From Candidatus Bathyarchaeota archaeon (GTDB lineage Archaea; Thermoproteota; Bathyarchaeia; Bathyarchaeales; Bathycorpusculaceae), in NCBI GenBank assembly GCA_903901015.1, contig CAIUPH010000066.1:18105-82104 (forward strand): a DNA stretch of 64,000 bases. The letters are read 5' to 3'. The notes beneath the pieces are model-generated. The model ran no database searches. It worked only from the letters and a program-made list of their open reading frames with translations, and was not told the origin of the DNA. Shown here piece after piece: positions 1-8,422 of the stretch. The translations under genes and the position numbers were made by a program. Position 1 is the stretch's first letter. Each line of letters opens with the position of its first letter.

Positions 1-120
1 TCAAACCACCTAAAATATCCATAAAAAATACCTTTAAAAAATTAATTTTGAGGGAAATACACAATAGATTCGACAATTATGCATCTACAAAAATCCAAAG
101 GATTAAAGAATTATCAAGTT

Positions 121-160
121 GAAAAATTTATAAGAATAGTGGGTTAATTAAGAGATGAGG
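121..160 (+). promoter_or_regulatory. TATA-type promoter and ribosome binding site of the first gene
   Basis: An A-rich BRE-like stretch followed by TTTATAA lies at about 125-132, roughly 35-45 bases ahead of the TTG start at 168, which suits an archaeal promoter with a short leader. GAGG at 157-160 is a ribosome binding site seven bases before that TTG and supports it as start. No gene is visible in 1-120. Confidence 0.5.
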
Positions 161-167
161 TTAGATA

Positions 168-1979
168 TTGGCTAAGCGTTCTCTTGGCATAATCCTGATA
201 GCAGTTTTGTGTCTTTCGATTGTTTATAGCTTCAATATTAGCACAGCAACTTCAACTGACTCTTATTTTGACGATTTCAATGGAGCACAACTCTCGACAG
301 GATGGAAGGTTGAGAATGGAATAGGAGATTACACTCTTAACAATGGAATAATGACATTGTCTTCCTCTACGTCTAGCGGAGGCGAAGCTGTTACTATTTA
401 TAGAGATTATATGCCTCAAACTGACGAATTCACTGTTTCGGCTAGAGTAAGTTCTGATAGGTTGGCTGGTTTTGCTTTGAGAATTCAAGCTGGGCCTCTT
501 CCTATCTTTGGGAGTACACAAGGTGCCCAACTGGAAATTGACAATGGTGTAGAAAACAAAAATTTTATGGCTTCATGGAATGCAGGTAGTTGGACTTGGA
601 CTAATGTTTACAGCCCAGTTGCAACCAATGTTTGGTTTATACTGGAGATGCAAGTTCAAAGGAACCCTTTCACAATCACCTACAACGTTTACAGTGATTC
701 AGGAACCTTGCTTGGAACACTTTCAACGAATAACATAGGTTTTAGTTATGACAGCATTAACTACATCTGCTTAGAAGCATGGACAAGTCCGACGGCTTAT
801 AATATTGACTGGGTTAGAGTAGAATCGGCTCTTACACAAACTCCGCTTACACCAATTCCAACTTCAATTTCAACAGGTCCAACAGCTACTTTTATACCTA
901 CTACAACACCAGTTTTCAATTCTGGAATCACAATTTTTAATTTGAACCCTGCAATATTTATATCAATTTTACTTGCCGCGTTCTTCATTATTTTACTGGG
1001 CTATCTATTGATTATGGGAGACAAGAAAAAGAATTGGAAATTGTCTAAGGAAAAACTTGCAGAGTTAATAAAAATCAATGGTCGAATTGAATTAGCAGAA
1101 GCTTCCAAAGTGACAGGCGTAAAAGCATCTAAAATTAAGAAGTTATTTTCTGAGTTATTTGACGAAAATTCAGTAGCTCAAGGTTTCTTTGTTAATGATG
1201 ACAAAGAATTCGTTACTGAGTCGCTTCTGGTAAATTGGGTATCGAAAACGGGAAAGTTCAGTTTTGCAGATTTTGGGTTAACTTTTGGTCTCGTGGAATC
1301 TGAGGCTAAAGAGATAATTCAAGATTTGTTTAATGAGAAGAAGCTGAAAGGCGCTTTCACGTTAGATGCACAAGGTTTCGTTACCGAAGATAGACTTATA
1401 GGAGAAATAGGAAAGGACATGCAAAGTTCAAATTCAGAGCATGCGAATTCAAGTAATAATTGGGTCAATAACCCCGAGACAAACCAAAAATCAGAAATTA
1501 AACCTGAAAATCCTCCTGCAAAATCCGATGAAACTAACTCAAATTCTGATGCCAACTCTAATGCAAAAAATTTACCAAAATTCTCTCTTCTAGAATCGGA
1601 AGAAATAGAGCTGGAACTTGAAAATGATTGGCAGGTTATTCAACATGGTGAGAGTTTTGAATGGTCAAAGTCCATGTTTCATTTTGAATTATTGAGAAAA
1701 CCTTTACTGACAAATAAGCGAATAGTTTTACTAAAGGACAACGAAATAGACTTTGAACTTCCTATTGATTTATTAAATAGTGTTGAAGTTAAGGCATTAT
1801 TTTCAGGAAACTCTTACTTGAAACTTCATTTAAAAAATGGCGATGTGACTTCTTTTATGTTTGTCTGTACAGGTGCAAAAATGTTTTTGGGAACATTTTA
1901 TTTAGCTGGAAAATACCGGACTATACTGAATCAATGGGTAGAGTCTATAAACAGACTGATAATTGCTAAAAAGAATTGA
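168..1979 (+). CDS. Receptor-like membrane protein: extracellular LamG-like domain, TM helix, cytoplasmic winged-helix repeats and PH-like domain
   Basis: 603 residues, TTG start supported by GAGG at 157-160. Residues 1-28 form a signal peptide or anchor. Residues ~33-220 look like a concanavalin/LamG-type beta-sandwich (opening FDDFNG, ending IDWVRVES). A Thr/Pro linker (221-250) leads to one membrane helix (~256-280). The cytoplasmic part has at least two small winged-helix-like units (290-420; for example ELAEASKVTGVKASKIKKL), a Ser/Asn linker (425-475), and a PH/GRAM-like C-terminal domain with LTNKRIVLL and LKLHLKNGD. The order suggests a receptor that binds sugar or a surface outside and protein, lipid or nucleic acid inside; this is inference and no named family is recognised. 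The gene overlaps the next one, so the two are probably co-transcribed. Base composition is AT-rich compared with the core genes. Confidence 0.75.
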   Translation: MAKRSLGIILIAVLCLSIVYSFNISTATSTDSYFDDFNGAQLSTGWKVENGIGDYTLNNGIMTLSSSTSSGGEAVTIYRDYMPQTDEFTVSARVSSDRLAGFALRIQAGPLPIFGSTQGAQLEIDNGVENKNFMASWNAGSWTWTNVYSPVATNVWFILEMQVQRNPFTITYNVYSDSGTLLGTLSTNNIGFSYDSINYICLEAWTSPTAYNIDWVRVESALTQTPLTPIPTSISTGPTATFIPTTTPVFNSGITIFNLNPAIFISILLAAFFIILLGYLLIMGDKKKNWKLSKEKLAELIKINGRIELAEASKVTGVKASKIKKLFSELFDENSVAQGFFVNDDKEFVTESLLVNWVSKTGKFSFADFGLTFGLVESEAKEIIQDLFNEKKLKGAFTLDAQGFVTEDRLIGEIGKDMQSSNSEHANSSNNWVNNPETNQKSEIKPENPPAKSDETNSNSDANSNAKNLPKFSLLESEEIELELENDWQVIQHGESFEWSKSMFHFELLRKPLLTNKRIVLLKDNEIDFELPIDLLNSVEVKALFSGNSYLKLHLKNGDVTSFMFVCTGAKMFLGTFYLAGKYRTILNQWVESINRLIIAKKN

Positions 1980-1990
1980 TTGAGGCGAGA

Positions 1991-2869
1991 ATGATGAATG
2001 TAACTAAATTCAGTGAAGAGGCAGTAAGACTCAATGTCTCAATCCAAGATGTTAGAAGTATTTATGAAAAATCGCTAAGTGACGGAAAGATTAAGGGTCT
2101 AATTGTCCCTAAGAAGGATGAGATTATTCGTTTTAGCGATGAAGAAATAGATGTTTTAGCCACAAAATTAGATGCTGGCAAAGTCTCTCTGGGTATTCTT
2201 ACTACAGAATTAAATTTGATGCCCTACCAAGTACGCACAATTTTTGATTATTTGCTGAAGAAGAACAAAATTAATGGGGTTTTAACTGATGATGACATTT
2301 TTATTTCAAATAGTGTTTTAAGGAAAGAAATAATTAATGAAGCCGAAAAAAATGAAAGTATAGACGCGCATGTTCTTTCCAGCAAATTGACTACCACTGA
2401 GAAATCAATTAACTCAATAATGGATAACTTATCTTATCAAATTTTATCATCTGTTTCAACTTATAGTAAAATAGGATTTGCAGATTTAGCTCGCGAAGCC
2501 AATCTGCCAGAAAACGTAACTAAACTTTTTTTGAAAAAACTTATTCAAGATGAAAAACTCGTTGGACAACTTGACATGGTTAACAATGTTTTAACGTTGG
2601 AAAAAGTGAAACCATCGAGTAGACCAATAGAGGATAATCAGAGCACCCTCTATTCAAGACCTTTAAGTAATCCACCTTCTGATGCGTGGTATATTGTTCC
2701 ATTATTTTTTGGTTTTTTGGGTGGTTTGATTAGTTATTTCATTGTTGACAATGATGACCACGGAAAAGCAGTAAATCTATTCTGGTTTGGAGTAATAATG
2801 TCAGTTATAGATGCCTTAATAGCTTGGGCTTATTGGTCATGGGTTATGTCACTTTTCCATTTTATTTGA
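1991..2869 (+). CDS. Winged-helix-repeat protein with two C-terminal membrane segments
   Basis: About 292 residues from ATG 1991, chosen because GAGGCGAG sits five bases upstream; an in-frame TTG at 1976 overlapping the previous stop is also possible. The soluble part (1-210) is a chain of four or five short helical units with the pattern seen in the upstream protein (nearly 50 residues each, ending in a KKLIQDEKLVG-like turn), typical of tandem winged-helix or PCI-like folds. Residues ~230-290 hold two hydrophobic helices with a short acidic loop (VDNDDHGK). It probably works with the upstream receptor-like protein, either as a membrane-tethered partner or a transcription factor. No family name can be assigned. 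Confidence 0.7.
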   Translation: MMNVTKFSEEAVRLNVSIQDVRSIYEKSLSDGKIKGLIVPKKDEIIRFSDEEIDVLATKLDAGKVSLGILTTELNLMPYQVRTIFDYLLKKNKINGVLTDDDIFISNSVLRKEIINEAEKNESIDAHVLSSKLTTTEKSINSIMDNLSYQILSSVSTYSKIGFADLAREANLPENVTKLFLKKLIQDEKLVGQLDMVNNVLTLEKVKPSSRPIEDNQSTLYSRPLSNPPSDAWYIVPLFFGFLGGLISYFIVDNDDHGKAVNLFWFGVIMSVIDALIAWAYWSWVMSLFHFI

Positions 2870-2948
2870 ACAATATTATTCATTTTGTCTCTGAAAAGCT
2901 TTTTAAGCTCAAAGTATGCTTATATTTTAAAATAAGGCTTGAAAATAA

Positions 2949-3293
2949 ATGCTTAGCCTAAAAGAGACAGAATTCCTTAGAAATCCCGAAAACTTCAACG
3001 TCAATTACCAATATTTCTTGAAGCATCAAATAAAAACAAAAGTTAAAGCTTTGTCAAGTGAACTCGAGCTCCTCAGTAATGCAGGATTCTTGAATAATCT
3101 TAGTGAAAAATCTAAGACTCTTAGAGATTTCAATAAGAATCAAGAAAATGAAAAAAGCTCAAATCAAGCTTCTTTAAGAGAAAGTTGGTGCGGTCGCCGG
3201 GATTTGAACCCGGGATCATTAGCTTGGAAGGCTAAAGTCCTAAACCAGACTAGACGACGGCCGCGCAAGATAAGCCATTATTCCCAGGCTTAA
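2949..3293 (+). CDS. Small helical hypothetical protein reading into the antisense of tRNA-Gly
   Basis: The frame starts at ATG 2949 after a TATA-like ATATTTTAAAATAAGG (2920-2936). The first ~78 residues are charged and helical (FLRNPENFNVNYQYFLKHQ, then KVKALSSELELLSNAGF) and look like a real protein. From about residue 79 the frame runs through the antisense of the tRNA and gives the well-known artefact peptide CGRRDLNPG. Either the true protein ends in a tRNA-derived tail, or the gene was cut by an event at the tRNA. The function is unknown. Confidence 0.4.
   Translation: MLSLKETEFLRNPENFNVNYQYFLKHQIKTKVKALSSELELLSNAGFLNNLSEKSKTLRDFNKNQENEKSSNQASLRESWCGRRDLNPGSLAWKAKVLNQTRRRPRKISHYSQA
3189..3264 (-). 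tRNA. tRNA-Gly(TCC)
   Basis: On the minus strand the sequence folds as a tRNA: acceptor GCGGCCG pairing with CGACCGC (one C-A mismatch), anticodon stem TTAGC/GCTAA closing loop CTTCCAA (anticodon TCC, glycine), and the T-arm with GGGTTCAAATCCC. The discriminator base is A, and CCA is encoded directly after it (3186-3188 on the plus strand). No intron is seen. Its 3' end faces the AT-rich accessory stretch at 1-3188, the usual side for integration at a tRNA gene. Confidence 0.95.
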
Positions 3294-3433
3294 TTTAAGT
3301 TTATCTGGGCTAATACCTGATGCGAACGCTGTGTTCTTGTGTGTTGATTAGGTTTTGAGTTTGACAGGTGAAAATTCCTTCTTTGCAGGGAAGCCTATAT
3401 CTTAGTCACGTCACATGGATAAGGTAGTTTAGG

Positions 3434-3745
3434 TTGGACAAGATGAGCACAGGAAAGGATAGGCATAAAATTCCCGGCAGCCGCATGAAAATATTAACAA
3501 AAGATGCGAAGCAAATGGTGAATGGACCATACTACTGCCCTAAATGCCGAAAAGAACTGCTGAATATTTGTGTTAACCTTAAAACCAAAGAAGTCTACGC
3601 CGTGTGCAAATGCGAGCTTGAGTGGCCGTTGACTTACGCGCCTGTTTTTCAACCCGTAGATTACTACAACAAGTTCAGAGATGCATGGAAAAAGCAAAGC
3701 TACGGAATAATCAAGCCACCGTCAGAACCTGTAAAGCAGAAGTAA
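3434..3745 (+). CDS. Elf1-like zinc-ribbon protein
   Basis: 103 residues from TTG 3434; an in-frame ATG at 3443 is an alternative. A zinc ribbon is formed by C35-x2-C38 and C58-x-C60, followed by the hydrophobic and aromatic run typical of archaeal Elf1 homologues (LEWPLTYAPVFQPVDYYNKF). Elf1 proteins bind the elongating RNA polymerase; here that role is inferred from fold and length. The second knuckle is CxC rather than the usual CxxC, so the metal site may differ. The tail is short and basic. It stands as a single gene between the tRNA and a membrane-protein cluster. Confidence 0.6.
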   Translation: MDKMSTGKDRHKIPGSRMKILTKDAKQMVNGPYYCPKCRKELLNICVNLKTKEVYAVCKCELEWPLTYAPVFQPVDYYNKFRDAWKKQSYGIIKPPSEPVKQK

Positions 3746-3835
3746 CCATTTATTCTGTAGAGCAAATAGACGCCATTTCAAAAACAAACTGTCTATAAGC
3801 AGGAACTCTTCACACTATAAAATGGAGCAAACGCT

Positions 3836-4332
3836 TTGACTGAAGAAAAACTTGACTTCCCCCGTAAACTGCTCGTTTTAGGAAACCTTGGGCTTCTAGG
3901 GTGGGTTCTTCTAGCCTCGTTAGTGTGCTACTGTATAATTGGCTCTATGGCGTGCTCTTCTTTGTATTTTTAGCCTTCATGGTTTACGGTGTTCTGCGCA
4001 GAATCGGATGCGGCAGCTGCTACTTGTGCAAGTCGTACACGAGCGGTTTTGGCAGACTATCAGGGGTTTTCTTTGGCAGAGGATTTGTGAAGAAGGGAAG
4101 CGTAGGTTACAGGCTTGGAGTAGTGGTGTTCATCTATTTCCTGTTGCTACCGATGCCTGTTGGGCTTCTTGCAATTTCGTTGTTAGGCGCATTTTCTTTC
4201 GTTAAGGTTTTGGTGCTTGTTTGTCTTTTGGCGGAGGCAATTTACAGTTTAACCACTTGGTACAACAGTTCGACAGCAACCAAAAAGCGTGATTTGGGAG
4301 AAGGTTTTAAACGGTTGAACATAAAGTATTAG
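3836..4332 (+). pseudogene. Small multi-pass membrane protein gene broken by a one-base frameshift
   Basis: A TTG at 3836, preceded by GGAGC and by a TATA box (CTATAAAAT, 3815-3823), opens a frame coding MTEEKLDFPRKLLVLG and a hydrophobic helix, but it stops at about 3973. From about 3925 a second frame continues seamlessly (LLYNWLYGVLFFVF, then CGSCYLCKSYTSGFGRLSG, two more helices and SLTTWYN) to 4332. Inserting one base, for example a G making GTGGTG near 3923-3927, joins them into one ~165-residue protein with about four helices and a CxxC-x2-C loop. Read alone, the second frame can start at GTG 3901, but it then lacks the natural N-terminus. Function unknown. The break is either an assembly error or a real mutation. 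Confidence 0.65.
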
Positions 4333-4342
4333 TGACATCGAA

Positions 4343-5503
4343 ATGGTCAAAATGGGTTGGCTCTCGCTGAAACAAAAACCATTCAGATTCTCAGTCATCA
4401 TACTTTTAGCGCTGATTGTTCTGTCTCCAATGGTGGCTGTCCATCCAGCGTTGGCACAAACTAACGGATACTACTACAAATCGTTCTCTTGGGATTATAA
4501 CGGAAGACATTGGAACTGGAACTTAACTATCCCGCAAGATCTCTACAACGCTTACAAAGCGGTTCCAGTTTCAACTCGAACCCGAGATGGACCTGCAGGC
4601 TACGGTTTCTGCACTACAACCAAGGATTCTTACATTCAGAACTTGGCTATGGAACTGAACAGCACTGCAAACCAGCAGGGGTACAATTCCTACGATAAAG
4701 TCAGCTTTGTTTTAGCGTTTGTTCAAAGTTTACCCTACACTTCGGATAAGGTGACCACTGGATATGATGAGTATCCACGGTTTCCGATAGAAACTTTGGT
4801 TGATGACGGCGGAGACTGCGAAGACACCTCGATTCTTTTTGCCACGTTAACTCTCATAATGGGTTACGGCACAGTTTACATTAATCCGCCAAACCATTAC
4901 GCCGTTGGCATCTTGGGCAACGATATACAAGGCACCTCCTGGACCTATCCAAAAGGATCCAACAACACCTATTATTACTGTGAAACCACAGGCGACGGCT
5001 TCACGATTGGACAGTTACCCGATGAATTTCAGGGGCAAAGCGCCTACATTTACCCCATAGACGAAGACAAACAGTTCGTTCCTGAAGGAGTATCTCTAAC
5101 TACTCCTCAACCCAGCCCAACATATTCAGGCTTAGGCAACCAACCGACTCCAATACAAAACGGTCAACCAACGCCAACTGGCTCCGCTTCATCCAACGGT
5201 CCAGGACCAAGCGCTCAAAATCCTATGCCGTTATCGTTTAACCTAATCGAAGACAACCCGCTTTTGTTCATAATCATCGCGTTCGCCATCGTTGTTTCAA
5301 TCGTCCTCACCATTTGGTCCGTGAGAAAAACAAAGATCATCCCGCAGGAGCAAATACCTGTGTCTCCCGAACCAGTCACACCGCAGGCTCCAAGCACTGA
5401 TTCAGACTCCAACAAATTCTGCATTTTCTGCGGGTCAAGCAACAAAACGTATGCTGCGTACTGCGAGAAATGCGGCAAACAAATAGGGCAGCAATCAGCT
5501 TAA
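4343..5503 (+). CDS. Secreted, membrane-anchored transglutaminase-like protein with C-terminal zinc ribbon
   Basis: 386 residues. An N-terminal signal helix ends near VHPALAQ (~38). The extracellular domain has the transglutaminase/cysteine-protease-like core: C159 in DDGGDCEDTSILFA and H185 in NHYAVGI, with an acidic third residue probably downstream. A Pro/Gln/Ser linker (~245-300) follows, then a membrane helix (~305-328) and a cytoplasmic tail ending in CIFC-x10-CEKC, a zinc ribbon. Papain-like transglutaminase-fold proteins usually hydrolyse or rearrange peptide bonds; the substrate is unknown. The gene lies 10 bases after the broken membrane gene and may share its transcript. Confidence 0.8.
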   Translation: MVKMGWLSLKQKPFRFSVIILLALIVLSPMVAVHPALAQTNGYYYKSFSWDYNGRHWNWNLTIPQDLYNAYKAVPVSTRTRDGPAGYGFCTTTKDSYIQNLAMELNSTANQQGYNSYDKVSFVLAFVQSLPYTSDKVTTGYDEYPRFPIETLVDDGGDCEDTSILFATLTLIMGYGTVYINPPNHYAVGILGNDIQGTSWTYPKGSNNTYYYCETTGDGFTIGQLPDEFQGQSAYIYPIDEDKQFVPEGVSLTTPQPSPTYSGLGNQPTPIQNGQPTPTGSASSNGPGPSAQNPMPLSFNLIEDNPLLFIIIAFAIVVSIVLTIWSVRKTKIIPQEQIPVSPEPVTPQAPSTDSDSNKFCIFCGSSNKTYAAYCEKCGKQIGQQSA

Positions 5504-6022
5504 CTGGTTTAATGTTTCTTTAGTGAACAAATCTATTTTTGAACGCGCATAGACTACAATCGCGGCTTCCAGCAGTATTACAATTGAAAGAAAAACTGTT
5601 AAACCCCAAGTTAAGTTAATGAGTGAGTGGGCAGCGGTTAAATTCACGGTGTCGCCGTTGGAGATTAGCTCGCTCCAGAAGGTCGGGTTCCGCGTCGTGA
5701 TGAATGCATTTAAGTCCGTAGCCATCCACACGCATACGCCTACGAGAACAAACGCGAAGGCGCAGCCGACCAGAGTAATGTTTTTCCAGTCTGAAGATAG
5801 CAGGGAAGAAAATTTTACGCGGGTTCCAACTTCTGTGGGTTCTAAAGTTGCGGCGATGGTTTTTTTGGCTGTCTGAGGCGCAATTCCCCAAAGCGACCCC
5901 TGCTTAAAACAGATTTTGCTTGGCGCTTCCTCAGAAATAACTTTGCAGCCTTTCTCTGTGAAGGCACCTTTCAGTTTTCGGTAGGCTTCGTTGATTTCTA
6001 TGTTGAGCGTGCGTTCAAACAT
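5495..6022 (-). CDS. Hypothetical two-helix membrane protein
   Basis: About 175 residues from ATG 6022 (GGTG five bases upstream); an in-frame GTG at 6040 would add six residues. Residues 1-85 form a soluble domain that resembles small lipid- or ligand-binding folds (FERTLNIEINEAYRKLKGAF ... ATLEPTEVGTRVKFSS). Two membrane helices follow (~88-110 and ~138-162), with a polar loop between. No family recognised. It converges with the transglutaminase-like gene, and the two ends overlap by nine bases. Confidence 0.65.
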   Translation of the reverse strand: MFERTLNIEINEAYRKLKGAFTEKGCKVISEEAPSKICFKQGSLWGIAPQTAKKTIAATLEPTEVGTRVKFSSLLSSDWKNITLVGCAFAFVLVGVCVWMATDLNAFITTRNPTFWSELISNGDTVNLTAAHSLINLTWGLTVFLSIVILLEAAIVVYARSKIDLFTKETLNQLS

Positions 6023-6054
6023 CAGGACACCGCAAGCCACTATGTGCTATGTTG

Positions 6055-6714
6055 CTATTTTGGTTTATCTTCGTTTCTGTAAAGCTGCTTCTGGTACTGA
6101 GACGACTTAAATTTTAAGCCTGTAACGGGTTGGCGCGGCATGGCTCTTTGGCGCTCTAAGTTCTTGATTCTCGCGTAGAGTTTTGAGACTTTTGTGTTTG
6201 ACGGAATCTTTGATTTGGGTCTGTGGACGGGCACGGGGGTGAACGGCTGGGTTATCTCCAGTTTTTTCTGCTTGGATTTCTTGAAGGCTACGTTGCTTGC
6301 TTTCTTGAATGTTACAGTGCCTTCTTTGAAGTTGACTTCCTGCACTTCCCAGCCTGCATCCAGCCACACCTTCGCATGAACACTCAAAGAAGCGTTGCTC
6401 CACCAAGCGGGGTCTTTGTAAGCTGCCATCGGAAGGTTGCTGCCGATTAACCCGTCAATCATCGCAAACTTTAGCGTAACCAGGTTCGTGAATGCGTCTC
6501 TAACTTTCAGGTGACTTTCAAGTCCAGCCCATTTTGAAATGGTCTTCGGCGAAACGATTCGGTGGGCACAGTGCAGGCAAAGCATCGCGTTTGGGTCGTC
6601 TGTGGCAACGTCGGGGGTCATGCAGTCTTTGCAGAACAGTTTCCTGCAGCGTTCACACTTTCGCATGTACGTTGTCCGCATAACTCTGCCGCAGATTACA
6701 CATTCATCCTTCAT
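6055..6714 (-). CDS. Zinc-finger protein with DUF7662-like domain
   Basis: 219 residues. Residues 1-50 hold a cross-brace type zinc finger: CVIC, CERC, CKDC and CLHC pairs, resembling archaeal AN1/RING-like modules. Residues ~62-145 match the pattern of the DUF7662 module: LVTLKFAMIDGLIGSNLP, WWSN, then VHAKVWLDAGWEVQEVNF. The C-terminus is basic and probably disordered (KSKQKKLEITQ onwards), with a SKLYARIKNLERQR helix. A nucleic-acid-binding role is plausible but is inference. It lies 32 bases from the next gene on the same strand. Confidence 0.7.
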   Translation of the reverse strand: MKDECVICGRVMRTTYMRKCERCRKLFCKDCMTPDVATDDPNAMLCLHCAHRIVSPKTISKWAGLESHLKVRDAFTNLVTLKFAMIDGLIGSNLPMAAYKDPAWWSNASLSVHAKVWLDAGWEVQEVNFKEGTVTFKKASNVAFKKSKQKKLEITQPFTPVPVHRPKSKIPSNTKVSKLYARIKNLERQRAMPRQPVTGLKFKSSQYQKQLYRNEDKPK

Positions 6715-6774
6715 TGACTATACCTTCCACCGATACAAGAAATGCTTTACTCAAACATTGTTTATGAGAAGATA

Positions 6775-8313
6775 TTAATTTTCAGCTGTCAAACCTGCTT
6801 TTTCATCCTTAAAACCGTTTTTCGAAGTTAACTGCTTCAGGGTGCCCCTGATTTCTTCCCACACCAACCCAATCAGCTCTCTGGCTTGATGGTCAATGAG
6901 CAGCAGCACACCAATGTAGAGTGCAAAGCCCCCGACGGCTTTCGCAATCGTATAGAGCAGCGTTGAAGTAGATGGAAGAAGGTAAAGTACGAATCCCATC
7001 AGTAACGCTGACAGGATGTATTTTGCGATGCTTTTCCACGCGACCGGTATTTTGATGGAGTGGCGCATGAAATAGTATAGTCCAAGCAGGGTTGAAACGT
7101 GAACAGCCAAAAGAATCACAACAACCTCTACCGTTGCCTGCACAGAATCAGCACCAGGCAAACCCGTCAAAACAAAATATGCCAAAGGCACAGCAATCGC
7201 CGCTTGAATGTAGGGGATGGTGAATACTTTGAAGATTTTGCTTCGGACAAGTTTGCGGAACGCGATTTTTCCTTCAGCGTCAAACCCCTCGACTCCCATT
7301 ACGCAGTTGGAGTAAAACGCGGTAACCATCACGATTAAAGTGTCAACTGTTAATGCTATCAGCACTGGCCAGGCGACGCTGTAATCCATGTTTAGAATCG
7401 TGAGGAAAGACATGGACATAACCATGGTGATGGCTGCAAAGGGAATCGCCAGCATCATGACTGTCCTGAACGAGACGCCGATTTGTTCATCGTTGCAGCT
7501 TTTAGCTAAAAGTTTAGGGTACAATGCGAACGCCAAAGAATTTGCGTAACTAATTATCACCGTGAAAGTGAGGGCAGCTTGATAGTACGCTCGTGCGCCT
7601 GACCCTCCGTACAGGAAAAGCAGGATAAACACAAAGGACAGCAATTGCCCGCCTACGGCGTTGTAAACTATTGCCGGTGACCCCTTAATCCATTCTTTAA
7701 GGTAGCCCCAATGCACTTTTTGTTTAAGGTAACTTCTTAGAATGTAAATGTAGAAGAATACCTGAACTACGCAGGACACTACTAAGCCCAGTATGGCGCC
7801 GAGGAACAATTGCTTAAAACCTAAAATCACGACCAAAGCAATACTAACCTTAACTATTTCCTCAATCATTAAGCCGTACCCAACAAACTGGGGCTTTACG
7901 CACTGCAGTATACTCTCAAAAATTGTGATTGAGTAAAAAGTCAAGATGTAGAAGCCTGCGATAAGGTAGATTGGCAGGTAACTGCTGGTTCCTATGGCGT
8001 TTGAAATCAGGAATATGACGGGGAAATAGATTATGGTTGATGCAAGAGCTATGGTCAGGTGGGCGGAAACGCTGGTTTTAACTGCGCCTTCTTTTCCCCG
8101 AGCCACAAACCTGGTTGCCCAGAACGGTATCACAGGGTTTAAAAGCATAAAGTAACCCGTGTAATCAAAAATGTTTGTCCAAACGTTAAATTGATCAGTG
8201 GTCATGTTTCTGGTTAGAAGGAGCGTAAATACAAGTCCAGTGATTAAGCTCAAGATTTGGGTTGTGAACACGACGAACCCGCTGTATCTTAGCCTGACTT
8301 GATGGGTTTCCAC
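6775..8313 (-). CDS. Polysaccharide/lipid-linked oligosaccharide flippase, MOP superfamily
   Basis: 512 residues with about 14 hydrophobic segments spread over the whole length, starting FVVFTTQILSLITGLVFTLLL, the N-terminal signature of Wzx/RfbX-type flippases (polysaccharide biosynthesis family). These proteins move lipid-linked sugars across the cytoplasmic membrane; in archaea this fits N-glycan or surface-layer assembly. The short cytoplasmic tail is charged (NGFKDEKAGLTAEN). A related sugar gene in the window is the MurG-like glycosyltransferase near 47 kb, which is not adjacent. Confidence 0.85.
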   Translation of the reverse strand: METHQVRLRYSGFVVFTTQILSLITGLVFTLLLTRNMTTDQFNVWTNIFDYTGYFMLLNPVIPFWATRFVARGKEGAVKTSVSAHLTIALASTIIYFPVIFLISNAIGTSSYLPIYLIAGFYILTFYSITIFESILQCVKPQFVGYGLMIEEIVKVSIALVVILGFKQLFLGAILGLVVSCVVQVFFYIYILRSYLKQKVHWGYLKEWIKGSPAIVYNAVGGQLLSFVFILLFLYGGSGARAYYQAALTFTVIISYANSLAFALYPKLLAKSCNDEQIGVSFRTVMMLAIPFAAITMVMSMSFLTILNMDYSVAWPVLIALTVDTLIVMVTAFYSNCVMGVEGFDAEGKIAFRKLVRSKIFKVFTIPYIQAAIAVPLAYFVLTGLPGADSVQATVEVVVILLAVHVSTLLGLYYFMRHSIKIPVAWKSIAKYILSALLMGFVLYLLPSTSTLLYTIAKAVGGFALYIGVLLLIDHQARELIGLVWEEIRGTLKQLTSKNGFKDEKAGLTAEN

Positions 8314-8422
8314 AAGTTTTCCTACTTTACGATGTTTTAAGTTCTAATGGATAAACAAAGCTTTAGATATACTATTTCCCAAATCAAAAAAAAGCCTGAA
8401 AAATAAGAAAAAGCGGCTGAAT

